From Oasisia sp. SBJ-2009 (taxonomy: Eukaryota > Annelida > Polychaeta > Sabellida > Siboglinidae), in contig OZ024856.1 of the NCBI GenBank assembly GCA_964017155.1, positions 13,681,625 to 13,745,624 of the forward strand: a DNA stretch of 64,000 nucleotides, given 5' to 3'. A program made the translations under genes and the position numbers. Shown one piece after another: positions 37,101 through 42,812 of the stretch. The stretch's first letter is position 1. Each line of letters begins with the position of its first letter. The notes beneath the pieces were generated by a model. The model had not been told where the DNA came from and ran no database searches. It saw only the letters and a program-made list of their open reading frames with translations.

Positions 37101-39494
37101 CTAGATTTTAGAGTTATTTCTACCCCTGTGGCTTCAAGCCCCTTAATAGAAATAAATAATTCAAAAATAAATCTGAAAAACCTTGTGACATGAAATCCAT
37201 ACAGCAACTTTTTGCCACTTACTTATTTCATGTTGTCCAAAGATCTTGTTTGACAAGTTTGTTTAAAATAAAATTAAAATGTCTTATGACAAACCACGAT
37301 CCCACCTAAACACTTCTATCAGATTAGAACAATTAAAAACTAATGAATGTTCAACAGCTATTAACATAACCATGTATATTTAGTATAACTACAAAACTCC
37401 ACTTCTGAACAGCAATAACTACTGGAACTAGTGGAAAACATGTTTTAACCTTAGATTTTGAAGAAGGCATCATTGCTGAGAAATCATTGATCACGCAATC
37501 AGAATCATTCTAAGGTAGATAAGGCATGTCCTAAGATATTTATATTACTTGGTAGGCATGTTGAAATTTCTCGACTAAATACACAATGTCATATCTACTG
37601 GCAAGATCTAGCAGGATTCATGGGTAGGCAATGAATGGACAAGCATTAACTGGATGTATTCAAGCCTTGTAGGGTGTGACTGATCGTATGACTGATATAA
37701 TATATACACGTGTATGTGGAAAAGTCTGTAGGCGACCATTTAACCCTAAGATCAGCCAACACAGATTCATTGGCCCATAATGCCAGCCTGTATAAAATGA
37801 CAAACAAACATTTTGTATCATTGGATAACTGACAGATTTTTCAAGATAGTGTTTATTTATTCATGAGCAGATTGAAAGACAGCTAGAGGCATGGTGATGT
37901 CAAATCGTGACTAGGTCAGTGCCCATTTTGAGTGTTTTTACTATGCATTATGTAATGAATTTATGCATCCATTCATAAAACATCAACCCCCATATACCAA
38001 TGGAAAGCTCTGTTCTTGATCAGTCTGGCAATCTTAATAGACATGTGGGTGGCATTAGTCGAGCCAATCAGATCCGGACATTTGTCAGAACATTCTCTAC
38101 TGAAAACGTTTACCTAAAGTTATCATGTCTATGTTTTGATAAAATACCTGGCAGTATTCATGAATACCAGCTCAGATAGTTAGAAGTGACTTAAAACAAC
38201 TTTGAGTGCTTTCTGAGGTGTAAAATAAACAGTTTGGCAGTGTGCATTTTCAGCGGATAAACTTGTTTTATTTTATTATAAAAAGTTCATATAGCAATAA
38301 AACGATATCTCACTCATATTTTTAAGATAACTTTTTGTAAAGTTGATTTTAATTTAACAGTAAATTGCAGTATGGGTCTAACGGATGATTTTTGCTGGCC
38401 GCCTGCAGGGCTAAATGAATTCTTTGGGACACGAAACAGATTGTTTCATGTCCCAAATTATAATGAAAAGTATTTTTTGGAGAATGTGAAACTCTTTGTA
38501 ATGTACACAATTTTATTTTTTTAATACCTATTTCGTGTAACAACATGCCTTCAATTAATTAGAATTGTTTTGTTTTATTAATCACTAATGACCCTAATAT
38601 ATTAAAAAAGAATCCTTTCACGTATCAAATAACTGCGCGAACAAAAAGCCACCTATATATTATCCATATGGCCAATGCCTATCCATCTGCATGACATGGT
38701 TATTAGTTATTAATAAAACATATTTCTAACAAAATAAAGGAATCTGTGTAAAGAATTACGTGAAATAATTATATTAACAGGACTGCATACATTACCAAGT
38801 CAGAGTTTATAAAGTTGTAAACAAATGGCATTTCATTTTAATTTGAAAGAATCCCTTCCAGATCCCAAGGAATAGCTAAACAAAAGTGCATAAACTGACA
38901 CACTCGTTAGGCCATGCATGACACATCTAAATTTACTGACATAACATCTACCAAACGTCAACGTGACACTGACAAGAGTCAAGACCGTTTCGGTTTGACA
39001 GAGGGTAAAGCTACAGTAACAGTATGTTTGGCGTCGCCGTTGAGCCAGGCCTGCCACACCTTGGCCCCAGGCCCAGGCTGCTTGTTGCGGGGGGGGGGGG
39101 CGAGGGGGGGGTTTAAGATGTCAGGCAAGAACTTACGTGGCACGTTTTCAAGCTTCTCGAACAGAACACCTAGACACGTACCACAGCCGATGAGGATCTC
39201 ATCGAAGACAAGCGTCACCCTCGGTGCGAGGTCGAGTGTCCTCGGCACCGCCCGGGCCGAGTAGCGACTCGCTGCCGCGTCGACACTCGCTCCACAACTC
39301 AGCGCCTCATCGCCTCGCCGGCATGTCCCACACTGGGTCGGCCGGAGCTGTTTCATCGTCAACACCTGCAGGTTACCGTCTTCTCCCTGTACGTGAATCT
39401 TTGCCAACTCACACGGTTGTTCCGCGCGGACGAACACGTGGATTAGTAGCAAAACATAGACAACCACAAAGTTTTCGCACCCAGTGGCCGCCAT
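9266..39494 (-). CDS. TTC13: TTC13 orthologue, tetratricopeptide repeat protein 13 (24 exons, complete)
   Basis: The gene encodes a predicted 891-residue protein of the TTC13 family, whose biochemical role is poorly known; the signal peptide implies entry into the secretory pathway. Domains in order: signal peptide (about 1-24, hydrophobic core at 9-22), a short Cys-containing region with CGTC at 55-58 and 104-107, TPR repeats from about 155 to 445, then the conserved C-terminal region. Landmarks shared with human TTC13 (from memory) include EYSRYLH, DHWAK, EQPGLQP, YRPEVQ, GFLPN, WRDMFDIAV, VPSLKD, YHAE and LSLVYYFYNLMPL. All 23 introns are GT..AG and phases agree throughout; exons total 2676 nt. 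The ATG at 39492-39494 is the first in-frame ATG and has a good context (A at -3, G at +4). Exon boundaries are given separately. No frame break was found, so I take it as functional. Confidence 0.93.
9799..9878 (-). CDS. TTC13: TTC13 exon 23
   Basis: Acceptor GTGCAG, donor GTATGT. It encodes LLDIEAMLSGAPDAFVMVLK then QWINVK, matching human LVDFEAMTAPGSEAFSKVAKSWMNLK. Ends in phase 2. Confidence 0.93.
10220..10298 (+). mobile_element. 3' tail of a repeat ending GCGCTTTATAAATGTTATTA
   Basis: Contains AGCGCCTCCGAATGGATATT and a TTATTATTATT tail. Related tails lie at 26630-26715 (plus) and, reversed, at 14998 and 17931. Probably a LINE or SINE 3' end. Confidence 0.5.
10823..10864. repeat. (TA)n microsatellite, intron 22
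   Basis: A pure TA run shortly upstream of the TA-flanked element at 10894. Confidence 0.9.
10894..11780. mobile_element. Inverted-repeat element inserted in a TA microsatellite (copy 1)
   Basis: The 33-bp terminal inverted repeats begin GTGACGTGTTCTAACGAAAT, with two mismatches between the ends. TA repeats flank both sides. It lies in TTC13 intron 22, is 887 bp long and shows no ORF. Layout and internal motifs (for example GGGTAGAAAG) resemble the element at 16268. Confidence 0.75.
12017..12175 (-). CDS. TTC13: TTC13 exon 22 (most conserved block)
   Basis: Acceptor TTTCAG, donor GTTAGA, 53 codons. It encodes DIDNILNTILSLVYYFYNLM, then PLTRGSSVAAYSVAMGLILS and LGWEVQGKIPTGK. It is almost identical to human LSLVYYFYNLMPLSRGSSV and GKIPKGK, and is the segment that fixes the gene identity. 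Confidence 0.96.
12203..12535. repeat. Degenerate GAGGAACATGGA repeat in intron 21
   Basis: Imperfect units of about 16-18 bp (GGAGGAACATGGACAGA and variants) fill nearly the whole intron between exons 21 and 22. Confidence 0.75.
12551..12683 (-). CDS. TTC13: TTC13 exon 21
   Basis: Acceptor TATATAG, donor GTAGGG. It encodes NGKLLFAINLATTKTRTTSY, then HAELDFMFNKLYQEIRKTGV and NKIV; the YHAE motif is conserved. Compared with human, about eight residues between KIV and the next exon are missing. Confidence 0.92.
13232..13338 (-). CDS. TTC13: TTC13 exon 20
   Basis: Acceptor CTGACAG, donor GTAAGT. It encodes NSQLNRQGFMVSTQVPSLKD, continuing KTVRHEGVILSLTGD; VPSLKD is conserved. Ends in phase 2. 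Confidence 0.93.
13782..13863 (-). CDS. TTC13: TTC13 exon 19
   Basis: Acceptor TTTCAG, donor GTACGA. It encodes EGVFNYKEFKEDLETVRSCE then DLLSVAK, against human REALEKVHKVEDLLPIMK. Confidence 0.9.
14400..14483 (-). CDS. TTC13: TTC13 exon 18
   Basis: Acceptor TTTCAG, donor GTAAGT. It encodes GDTMNVRLIQYFELVFKLVK then TMVDHYS, matching human GQVINMRYLEYFEKILHFIK. Ends in phase 2. Confidence 0.92.
14998..15700 (-). mobile_element. Reverse-oriented copy of the ATT-tailed repeat, intron 17
   Basis: On the plus strand it starts with AATAATAATAATGGCAATTT and CAGCGCTGGTATCC, followed by a TTTAAAAAGATGTGTCTTCA segment shared with 18255-18300. The 5' limit is approximate. Confidence 0.45.
15788..15932 (-). 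CDS. TTC13: TTC13 exon 17
   Basis: Acceptor TTGTAG, donor GTAAGA. It encodes DQFNWRDMFDIAVQYRRLVD, then LEQAVFWLDSMPEENVKDGY and TNDIHFIK. WRDMFDIAV is a hallmark of the family. Confidence 0.94.
16268..17574. mobile_element. Inverted-repeat element inserted in a TA microsatellite (copy 2)
   Basis: Perfect 37-bp terminal inverted repeats begin GTGACTCATCTTAACAAAAG. TA repeats flank it: a 66-bp run on the left and ATATATA on the right. It is 1307 bp, lies in TTC13 intron 16 and has no recognisable transposase. Confidence 0.82.
17676..17709 (-). CDS. TTC13: TTC13 exon 16 (34-nt exon)
   Basis: Acceptor TTTCAG, donor GTAAGT. It encodes TVWHEGRTMKNG and fits phase on both sides; human has the corresponding RTWTNSKVRMNGK. 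Confidence 0.87.
17860..17930 (-). mobile_element. Possible tRNA-derived SINE head
   Basis: On the minus strand there is an A-box-like TGTCACGTGGTAGACCGC and a T-arm-like GGTGGTTCATTTCCACC (5-bp stem, 7-base loop). The anticodon stem is mispaired, so it is not a working tRNA gene. Confidence 0.35.
17931..18540 (-). mobile_element. Reverse-oriented copy of the ATT-tailed repeat, intron 15
   Basis: Begins TAATAATAATAATGTTTATT then GTAAAGCGTTGTATATCC; later AAAAAGATGTGTTTTTAAG and GTAGATCGTTCCAGAGGCAA parallel the copy at 14998. Limits are approximate. Confidence 0.45.
18939..19343. mobile_element. hAT-like miniature element
   Basis: Starts CAGGGTCCGTACA and ends TGTATGGTCCCTG, flanked by ATTTAT at 18933-18938 and 19344-19349. 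It lies in TTC13 intron 15 beside the splice-donor minisatellite. Confidence 0.65.
19377..20018 (-). repeat. 29-bp minisatellite containing copies of the TTC13 exon 15 splice donor
   Basis: The plus-strand unit is CTGACCCTGCACTGACCTCC plus ATGACCTGG. On the minus strand most units carry ATGGAG|GTCAGTG, matching the donor of exon 15. Longer variants also carry CACATYGCACAGGTCATGGA, the last codons of the exon. There are over a dozen clear copies. Being 29 bp, the unit cycles through all frames every 87 nt and stays open down to 19362. Confidence 0.88.
20019..20190 (-). CDS. TTC13: TTC13 exon 15; donor abuts a minisatellite made from it
   Basis: Acceptor TTGCAG. It encodes DVAPSMFMNYRPEVQALVCR followed by ARQLGGLTQVTVDGFLPNSR and LNLAMGLAVIHIAQVME. 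Two donors fit phase 0: GAG|GTCAGT (end 20019, preferred because it keeps the family spacing to the next Trp) and CAG|GTCATG (end 20028). The frame stays open right through the adjacent tandem array to 19362. Confidence 0.88.
20432..20472 (-). CDS. TTC13: TTC13 exon 14 (41 nt)
   Basis: Acceptor TTGCAG, donor GTAAGT. It encodes GGYQEQPGLQPQI, matching human YEEQPGLQPHIKD. Ends in phase 2. Confidence 0.92.
20473..22200. other. TTC13 intron 13, very AT-rich
   Basis: The 20940-21310 stretch is made of TTTAAT/ATAATTT runs resembling a retroelement 3' region. The motif CAGTCAAAGTGACTGAATTT recurs with variants at 21480-21550. Confidence 0.4.
22201..22319 (-). CDS. TTC13: TTC13 exon 13
   Basis: Acceptor TTGTAG, donor GTATGT. 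It encodes EYSRYLHRHLDSPVSSVNPD, continuing RDLNGAFRDHWAKLLPFTFK, matching human EYSRYLHAHLDTP..FKDHWAKNLPF. Confidence 0.94.
22768..22837 (-). CDS. TTC13: TTC13 exon 12
   Basis: Acceptor TTTGCAG, donor GTGGGC (the weakest donor in the gene). It encodes VIVYNNWPMMKMSPEFIKAH then YLR, against human SPEYLKVKYLR. Ends in phase 1. Confidence 0.9.
23427..23531 (-). CDS. TTC13: TTC13 exon 11 (last TPR)
   Basis: Acceptor TTTCAG, donor GTATTT, 35 codons. It encodes KCLSIDPNNKICRYMQGLSL, then LTLGRFYEGIKTQTK. GRFYEGIKTQTK is nearly identical to human. Confidence 0.94.
23764..24368. repeat. Minisatellite in TTC13 intron 10
   Basis: Tandem degenerate units of about 28-40 bp are built from GGGTCAAATTCCAGTGCACA plus TGATTTTGGGA. 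Several longer blocks are duplicated. Open frames across it are a by-product of the repeat. Confidence 0.85.
24511..24652 (-). CDS. TTC13: TTC13 exon 10 (TPR)
   Basis: Acceptor GACAG, donor GTGAGA. It encodes ELGDYKEALKNFNVSLCLDV, continuing SHQLTVRLRGSMHYHAGETL and EALDDFN. This matches human ELGNFEAATESFQKALLL..LRGMMLYHHGSLQEALKNF. Confidence 0.94.
24821..25040 (-). pseudogene. C-terminal remnant of another non-LTR retroelement (C2H2 motif)
   Basis: On the minus strand the sequence reads KISQKYQHDHNLRHGFPDAS, then APIIFCVNCGRGFTSQIRLF and SHQRATH. The pattern CxxCGRxFxSxIxLxSHQRxxH is the lone C2H2 finger often found at the end of retroelement polyproteins. It abuts the plus-strand RTE fragment, suggesting nested or composite debris in intron 9. 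Confidence 0.5.
25058..25225 (+). mobile_element. 3' fragment of the same RTE family
   Basis: The stretch from 25058 closely matches the 3' end of the intact element (around 36297 onward), including TACACCTGGA and GAGAAGATGGCCACAAACAG, and ends near a GAGTAAGTAA tail at 25211. It is a 5'-truncated dead copy in TTC13 intron 9. Confidence 0.75.
25344..25426 (-). CDS. TTC13: TTC13 exon 9 (TPR)
   Basis: Acceptor TTTTAG, donor GTGAGA. It encodes NSIGTFKEAIQLKKDYIEAH then TGLGQAYR, against human FKEALKQKVDFIDAYKSLGQAYR. A second AG 10 bp downstream would break the frame. Ends in phase 2. Confidence 0.92.
26200..26316 (-). CDS. TTC13: TTC13 exon 8 (TPR)
   Basis: Acceptor CTGCAG, donor GTAGGT, 39 codons. 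It encodes NLAAAEQDFRRTLTDGAEEF followed by QLDASYYLGLTLYYRGKVR. Confidence 0.92.
26822..26938 (-). CDS. TTC13: TTC13 exon 7 (TPR)
   Basis: Acceptor CACAG, donor GTAAGT, 39 codons. It encodes IYLALGQYTESLVDINKAIE followed by IQPAARLYFLRGT, matching human LGRINEAVNDLTKAIQLQP. Confidence 0.93.
27006..27286 (+). mobile_element. hAT-like MITE, copy in intron 6
   Basis: Left end CAGGGCTTTATGCA, right end TCTCTGCATAAAGG; flanks AGTCTGAT (26998-27005) and AGTCCGAT (27287-27294), a 7/8 match. The interior closely matches 31587-31880. Confidence 0.75.
27721..27807 (-). CDS. TTC13: TTC13 exon 6 (TPR)
   Basis: Acceptor TTTGCAG, donor GTAGAC, 29 codons. It encodes ENGLLAIADFSKAIDMDPGR then ADTYTKRAE; ADFSKAIDMDPGRADTYTKRAE is a canonical TPR pattern. 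Confidence 0.92.
27874..27957. repeat. (CTGT)n microsatellite, intron 5
   Basis: About 15 CTGT units are followed by AGTCTGTCTG variants. Confidence 0.93.
28262..28336 (-). CDS. TTC13: TTC13 exon 5
   Basis: Acceptor CCCAG, donor GTAAGT, 25 codons in phase 0. It encodes APGGHGNNMLLYYVRGIAYA then RKGLP, matching human AIYGRGIAYGKKGLH. Confidence 0.9.
29381..29451 (-). CDS. TTC13: TTC13 exon 4 (first TPR helix pair)
   Basis: Acceptor TTTCAG, donor GTATGT. It encodes AYGVVLMSMGYADESVEHF and then TKVIK, a typical TPR with the Gly/Tyr/Ala pattern. Ends in phase 0. Confidence 0.92.
29778..29853 (-). CDS. TTC13: TTC13 exon 3
   Basis: Acceptor TGTGTAG, donor GTACGT. It encodes QYSKAIVKNSLLPFVTHHKD followed by TDLGV. 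This aligns with the human segment before the first TPR (SQAKSIAEQKRFPFATD). Ends in phase 1. Confidence 0.88.
30202..30305 (-). CDS. TTC13: TTC13 exon 2
   Basis: Acceptor TTGCAG, donor GTACCG. The exon codes for about 35 residues (RLTDDVSAELCAQS..KELFQ). The frame stays open to a later GTAAAA donor, but only the donor at 30201 leaves phase 0, which exon 3 requires. A hAT-like element begins 20 bp upstream of the acceptor. Confidence 0.85.
30327..30658. mobile_element. hAT-like miniature element 20 bp from the exon 2 acceptor
   Basis: Starts CAGAGTTGCCAAGT and ends ACTTGGCAGCTCTG, flanked by AAACAT at 30321-30326 and 30659-30664. CTCCCG motifs repeat many times near both ends. No ORF of note. 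Confidence 0.75.
31084..31133. repeat. (TA)n microsatellite, intron 1
   Basis: A pure TA run of about 50 bp. Confidence 0.93.
31587..31880 (+). mobile_element. hAT-like MITE, copy in intron 1
   Basis: Same family as 27006-27286. Flanks CTGCTGAG (31579-31586) and TTGCTGAG (31881-31888) are a 7/8 match, consistent with an 8-bp hAT duplication. Confidence 0.77.
31889..33257. other. TTC13 intron 1, no feature recognised
   Basis: A hairpin with arms CAGGCTACT/AGTAGCCTG near 32116-32155 is the only structure noticed. Confidence 0.5.
33258..36435 (+). mobile_element. Full-length RTE-like non-LTR retrotransposon
   Basis: The element has a short 5' UTR (about 33258-33415), one ORF and an almost absent 3' UTR: the TAA stop at 36422-36424 lies inside the terminal GTAA repeat, as is typical for RTE elements with short tandem-repeat tails. 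The flanks are similar but imperfect: AATATTTTTTGTTTTT from 33244 and AATATTTTGTTTGAAT from 36435, a possible target-site duplication. The 5' boundary is approximate. Confidence 0.8.
33416..36424 (+). CDS. RTE-type non-LTR retrotransposon polyprotein (endonuclease-reverse transcriptase), intact
   Basis: A 1002-residue ORF encodes the retrotransposition enzyme. An N-terminal AP-type (EEP) endonuclease shows GTWNVRTM, LCETRW, YAPTND, MGDLNAK, NQIDHI and SDHHLV. A reverse transcriptase domain shows KKGDMQECKNYRGI, QAGFRKDRSC, FVDYEKAFDS, GVRQGCLLSPF and the catalytic FADD at 35639-35650. The C-terminal thumb region has WRWIGHTLRKP and RRRGRPRNTW. It resembles the SR2-like RTE elements known from flatworms and molluscs (recalled, not searched). 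The frame is open from a TTG at 33386; the first ATG is 33416. No stop or frameshift interrupts it, so it may be a young, competent copy. It lies antisense in TTC13 intron 1. Confidence 0.92.
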   Translation: MTPCSESRKEATSPIPFLSSKKISKIGTWNVRTMFETNKAAQIARERRAYNITVLGLCETRWTQSGQVRLNTGEMILYSGHEEEDAHHTEGVAFMLSHEAQNALINWEAAGPRIICASFKTKKENIKLNIIQCYAPTNDKDEETKEDFYNKLQTLCDKLKEKDMTILMGDLNAKIGSDNSGYEEVMGRQGLGKMNENGEMLADFCAFNNMIIGGSVFPHRRIHKATWVSPDHRTENQIDHICIGRKFRRSMQDVRVQRGADAASDHHLVLARMKMKLKKREVKRSTRTQYNVDFLQDRVTKETFRLTVRNKYEALQDILDEGNMDIDTQWQQIKEMWTSTCSEVLGKKKYQQKDWISAETVNKVQVRKEKKGAVNNSRTRAAKAAAQEEYTEANRAVKNSVKTDKANFIEDLAKEAEDASAQGNMKQLYDVTRKLAGKYKNTDRPIKDKNGNVLTSDEDQLKRWREHFEELLNRPPPQNPPDIAPAEEVLQINCERPSKAEIEKAIQHMKRGKASGPDKIPAEAIKADIETSTEILHDLFGKIWEQEEIPTEWKEGYLVKLPKKGDMQECKNYRGIMLLSVPGKVLNRIILDRLKTGVDAKLRDHQAGFRKDRSCTDQIATLRIIVEQSMEWDSSLYINFVDYEKAFDSLDRDTLWKLLQHYGIPEKFISLIRSSYEDMACRVIHAGQLTDSFMVKTGVRQGCLLSPFLFLLAIDWIMKKTTKNRRNGIQWTPWSQLEDLDFADDLALLSHSHKQMQEKTEQLNTVSTQLGLNINRSKTKTMKANTKNNNPITLNGEPLEETDAFTYLGSTINKTGGTEEDVKARIQKARVAFIMLRKIWRAKRIKINSKMRLFNSNVKAVLLYGAETWRTTQKTLKKIQTFINKCLRRILHLKWTDKVPNTTLWKTTKQLPIENEIKKRKWRWIGHTLRKPPESITRQAITWNPPGKRRRGRPRNTWQRDTEKDTKEMGYTWKEMEKMATNRKQWRSLVDGLCSERAKRHK
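36436..39136. other. TTC13 intron 1 (5' part), no feature recognised
   Basis: AT-rich. A G-run tract at 39089-39112 lies about 25 bp inside the intron from the exon 1 donor, reading as C runs in the transcript. Confidence 0.5.
39137..39494 (-). CDS. TTC13: TTC13 exon 1 (start, signal peptide, two CGTC motifs)
   Basis: Residues 1-119 plus one base. The start MAATGCEN is followed by a hydrophobic core FVVVYVLLLIHVFV and a likely signal cleavage after VRA (residue 24). Cysteines at 28, 55, 58, 67, 104 and 107 include two CGTC motifs. The exon ends at a consensus GTAAGT donor. The open frame runs further upstream without an ATG, so 39494 is the preferred start. Confidence 0.88.
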
Positions 39495-39597
39495 AGTGGC
39501 TTCGGTGTGAAACGGTAAACAGTAGCGACGGCTGAACTTGGTAGTTCGCTCGATAGTCACTAGAGGACAGGCCTGGGTCAAAGCGTCCAGAGCATTA
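39495..39597 (-). promoter_or_regulatory. TTC13 5' UTR / core promoter interval
   Basis: Only 103 bp separate the TTC13 ATG from the target-site duplication of the upstream DNA transposon (39598-41368). I see no TATA box. The 5' UTR, and probably the promoter, must lie in this interval, within the transposon end, or beyond the transposon via a 5' non-coding exon. Confidence 0.4.
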
Positions 39598-41368
39598 TGC
39601 TACGCACACGCCAAACAACGAACGCCGACTGCAGTTGGCAGTTGGCGTTAGCATTGGTCCGTGGTAGACGCCAATTAGTTCCGCCGACTAACGCGGACTG
39701 CTGCCCGCACACACCAGCCGCACAAACCAACCCGACTAACGTCGACCGTCGGCGCTAGCGGTATCCTCAAATCCACTATTAATTCGCGTGTTTACTCATT
39801 TTGTGTTTACTTAAAATATCACCGTTCTAGTTAACAGTTATGTTGAAGTATAATTATTAGTCGTATCCAACGAATTCGTCTTCAACGGTAGCGTCGCTTT
39901 GAGGATTTGTGTCCACATTTGGCGGCGAAAGAGAGCCAGGGACGTAAATTTTATCGACGAATTGCGTAAATAATATTAATTTCATACTTGTTTTATGGAA
40001 TGATTGCCAATGACCACAATGCTTCAGTCCACCTACAATAAACACTTGGCCTTGGTATATTTGTCAAAAGTACGTGAAACGACAATCCTGTAAACGAAAT
40101 ATGGGCACTTACGCAGAATTCGGACCCACCTCAACCATTGACGCTGTAACTGTATCTTTGCCATCATTTGATACTTGATTTAGTTCATTCAATCATTTAA
40201 TATCATCTTGTGCATATTTATGTTTTTAAACAGCACATCAACATACTTTAGAGGTCGAAAAGACAGCGCGGTCGGCATAAACAAACTATTTATCGCTCAT
40301 TCTATGTGCACGGCGCCGTGGCGTATGCACCGCTGCGCTTGCGACTGGCACAAATCGGAGCACTATTTGGGTCTCAAAATGGAATATTTGTGAAACACAA
40401 ATATGCCTGGGAAAGCTGATTGATCATGTTTAGGATTAGCGTTTGTGTGACGTATCCAATATAGGCAAATATACAGTCATAAACTTATAATGGCAAAACT
40501 GAGGTGGGTCCGAGTTCTGCATAAGTGCCGACATATGTTACGGATGAAGACGGAGCTTCGTCGTCAGCGTTCACGACGAAATGTCTTGAGCATTTGGCCA
40601 GTGTTACTGCAAAGAAATGCGTAGCGCCGAACTGTAATTTAAATAAAGAAATTATATTTATCCGTTCCAATTAATAGTTATCTTGAAATTCAGTCACACC
40701 CAACGAAATCCTCAAAAACGTTGTTAACCGTTAGCGGCTTTTAATTTATGCCCCGGCAGCGGCGCCACCAGCGATACCGCTGTTCACAAGATACAAAATG
40801 GAAAATCTCGTTGGAAGCGGGAAACAAAGGCAAAATTACATTTATTTGTTGCTCCGGCTTGTAGAAAAAGAATATACGGTAATGGGTCAACGGGAATAGC
40901 ACAAAAATAATACATTACTTTCTAAAAATTGGGTTACCCGCCAGGTCAGTAAAATGTGAAACTAGAAATGTAAACCTTGTGGTCAGAGTAGGCATGGAAA
41001 CTAAAAAATACGCCGGGCTTAGGCATGACGAGGTTTTTCACATGAAAGCCCTATGATTTCTAATGGCAAACTTAACGTCGACCGTCGGGTTATGAAAAAA
41101 AGCGTGCACACACCAAGCCGATTCGTCATCGGATATACGCCTGCGGCGCCAAGTTGTCACCGGATACCTCCTTATCTAACGCCGCCTGCGGATTAGCGCC
41201 GACTGGGAATTAACGCCGATTCGACATTTGAATCCGCACTAATCGACGTTAATCGGCGCAATAACGCCGACCGTCGGCGTAATTTGCGCACACACCAAAC
41301 CGACTGCAGTCGGCCGACTGCTTTACGCCGACTAGTCGATGCGGTGTGTGCGCGGTGTGTGCGTAGCA
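39598..41368. mobile_element. Inverted-repeat DNA transposon just upstream of TTC13 (PIF/Harbinger-like target site)
   Basis: The ends TGCTACGCACACGCC and, inverted, TGCTACGCACACACC are flanked by TTA at 39595-39597 and 41369-41371. Both subterminal regions are rich in CGCCGACT-like repeats in opposite orientations. A 3-bp TWA duplication suggests PIF/Harbinger, but no transposase is visible. Another miniature element is nested at 40104-40529. Confidence 0.65.
40104..40529 (+). mobile_element. Miniature inverted-repeat element, copy A
   Basis: Ends GGCACTTACGCAGAATTCGG and the inverted GGCACTTATGCAGAACTCGG form about 30-bp inverted repeats. An inverted second copy lies at 56217-56665. No coding capacity is seen. 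Confidence 0.7.
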
Positions 41369-42040
41369 TTAGATACATATGTATCTAAGGCTCTGAAAGC
41401 GCTTCCACAATTTCATGATTTCAACCAAATTTTGAAAAACTCTAAAATTACGAACCATCCCAATGGGCCCTCTAGATTCTAAACAAGCGAAATGTTTATC
41501 AGGTTAACTAATAAAACCAAACATTGTTTGATAAACAATGGACTTTAACCAAATCATGACATTTTGATTGAATTGGGAGTTGGTCGATCAACCAATTTAG
41601 TTAATCTGTTTATTCGTTCTGGATATATATTAATTAAATAACTCAAATGAAATAATAACAACAATGAAATGAACTCATGGGTGCATGGGATTCTACTAAT
41701 AGAATGCCATACGTAATCAACCAATTTGTTACCGCAGTATTCTGACATAATTACGCCCTTTGACAAAATCGACTGTGTCCTGATGTATTCATAATACTGT
41801 AGTACAGGCTAAGCCATGAAGTGATTTTATACAGCGATAAATAAAAAAGGTAGGCATATTCCAGCTAGGGAAACTCGTCAGGCCAGCGGTAGCTGATCAA
41901 TTCAAGATTGGGCCAATGATAGTTTGTTATTGAAAAACATGAAATGTGATGATCCAGGTTGTGACTCTGGATAACAGACAGAGCTTAGTGGTGTTGTATA
42001 CAGAGTGAAGAGCAATGACCCCAAAACAGAACCATGCGGG

Positions 42041-42251
42041 TTGAGACTTATGCGCCAATGATGTAAGCCAAATCGTTGACGTCACTGGCGCATTGTTGAA
42101 AAAGGCAAGGATTGGCGGAATCTTAGCTAATAATTGTGATTGTGACGTAAGCAATCTGCGACGTACTAGATACATCAAACAACACTGGACAGACATAGGA
42201 TGCATGCGCCAGTGACGTAAGCGGTTTACGACACTGGCGCATAAGTCTCAA
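42041..42251. mobile_element. Small palindromic MITE
   Basis: Arms 42041-42092 and 42204-42251 begin TTGAGACTTATGCGCCA and pair over about 50 bp. No coding content. Confidence 0.55.
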
Positions 42252-42305
42252 GGTTGCAGCGCCCTGAATCCAACATGGAGTGTTTCTTATACAATGGGGT
42301 TCCAC

Positions 42306-42388
42306 AAATCCACATTAGTCGCCAGAGGCGCTAATATTCAACTAGGCCCTAGTTGCGTATAAGCGCCTCTAGCGACTAACGTGGATTT
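42306..42388. repeat. 83-bp hairpin
   Basis: Arms of 27 bp (42306-42332, 42362-42388) pair with two mismatches, and the loop itself contains the near-palindrome CAACTAGGCCCTAGTTG. Its function is unknown. Confidence 0.6.
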
Positions 42389-42812
42389 GTTTGCATGTTT
42401 TGCTGAACACTTGTTTAAATCATCCTCAATTAGCTATTGACCATGCAGGACCGTGATCACGAATCACACTCCGCACTCGCTTCCAGCGAAGTTTCAAAGG
42501 AAAGATAGAGGCGCTGTGCCATAATCGATCTCCGCTGCCAGCCGATGACATGCCAAGAGTTGTGTGTACGCGTTTCGATGTGTTTGAACCTGCGTCACTC
42601 TCGGATGTGAAAAAAATAGCACTCGCATCTGCCACAAAATCGTGTGAACTAGACCCACTGCCAACATCACTAGTGAAACACCACATCGACGCTCTTTCTC
42701 CTTTGTTGGCCCGGATCATCAACGCCTCGCTATCATCAACCGTATTTCCTGCACCCATGAAGCACACTGTCGTTGTACCACTTTTGAAGAAGGGTGGATC
42801 TGACGCCAGCGT

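Noticed and set aside
39224..39496. 90-residue plus-strand ORF opposite TTC13 exon 1
   Set aside because: It is the complement of a GC-rich coding exon with proven splice phase on the other strand.
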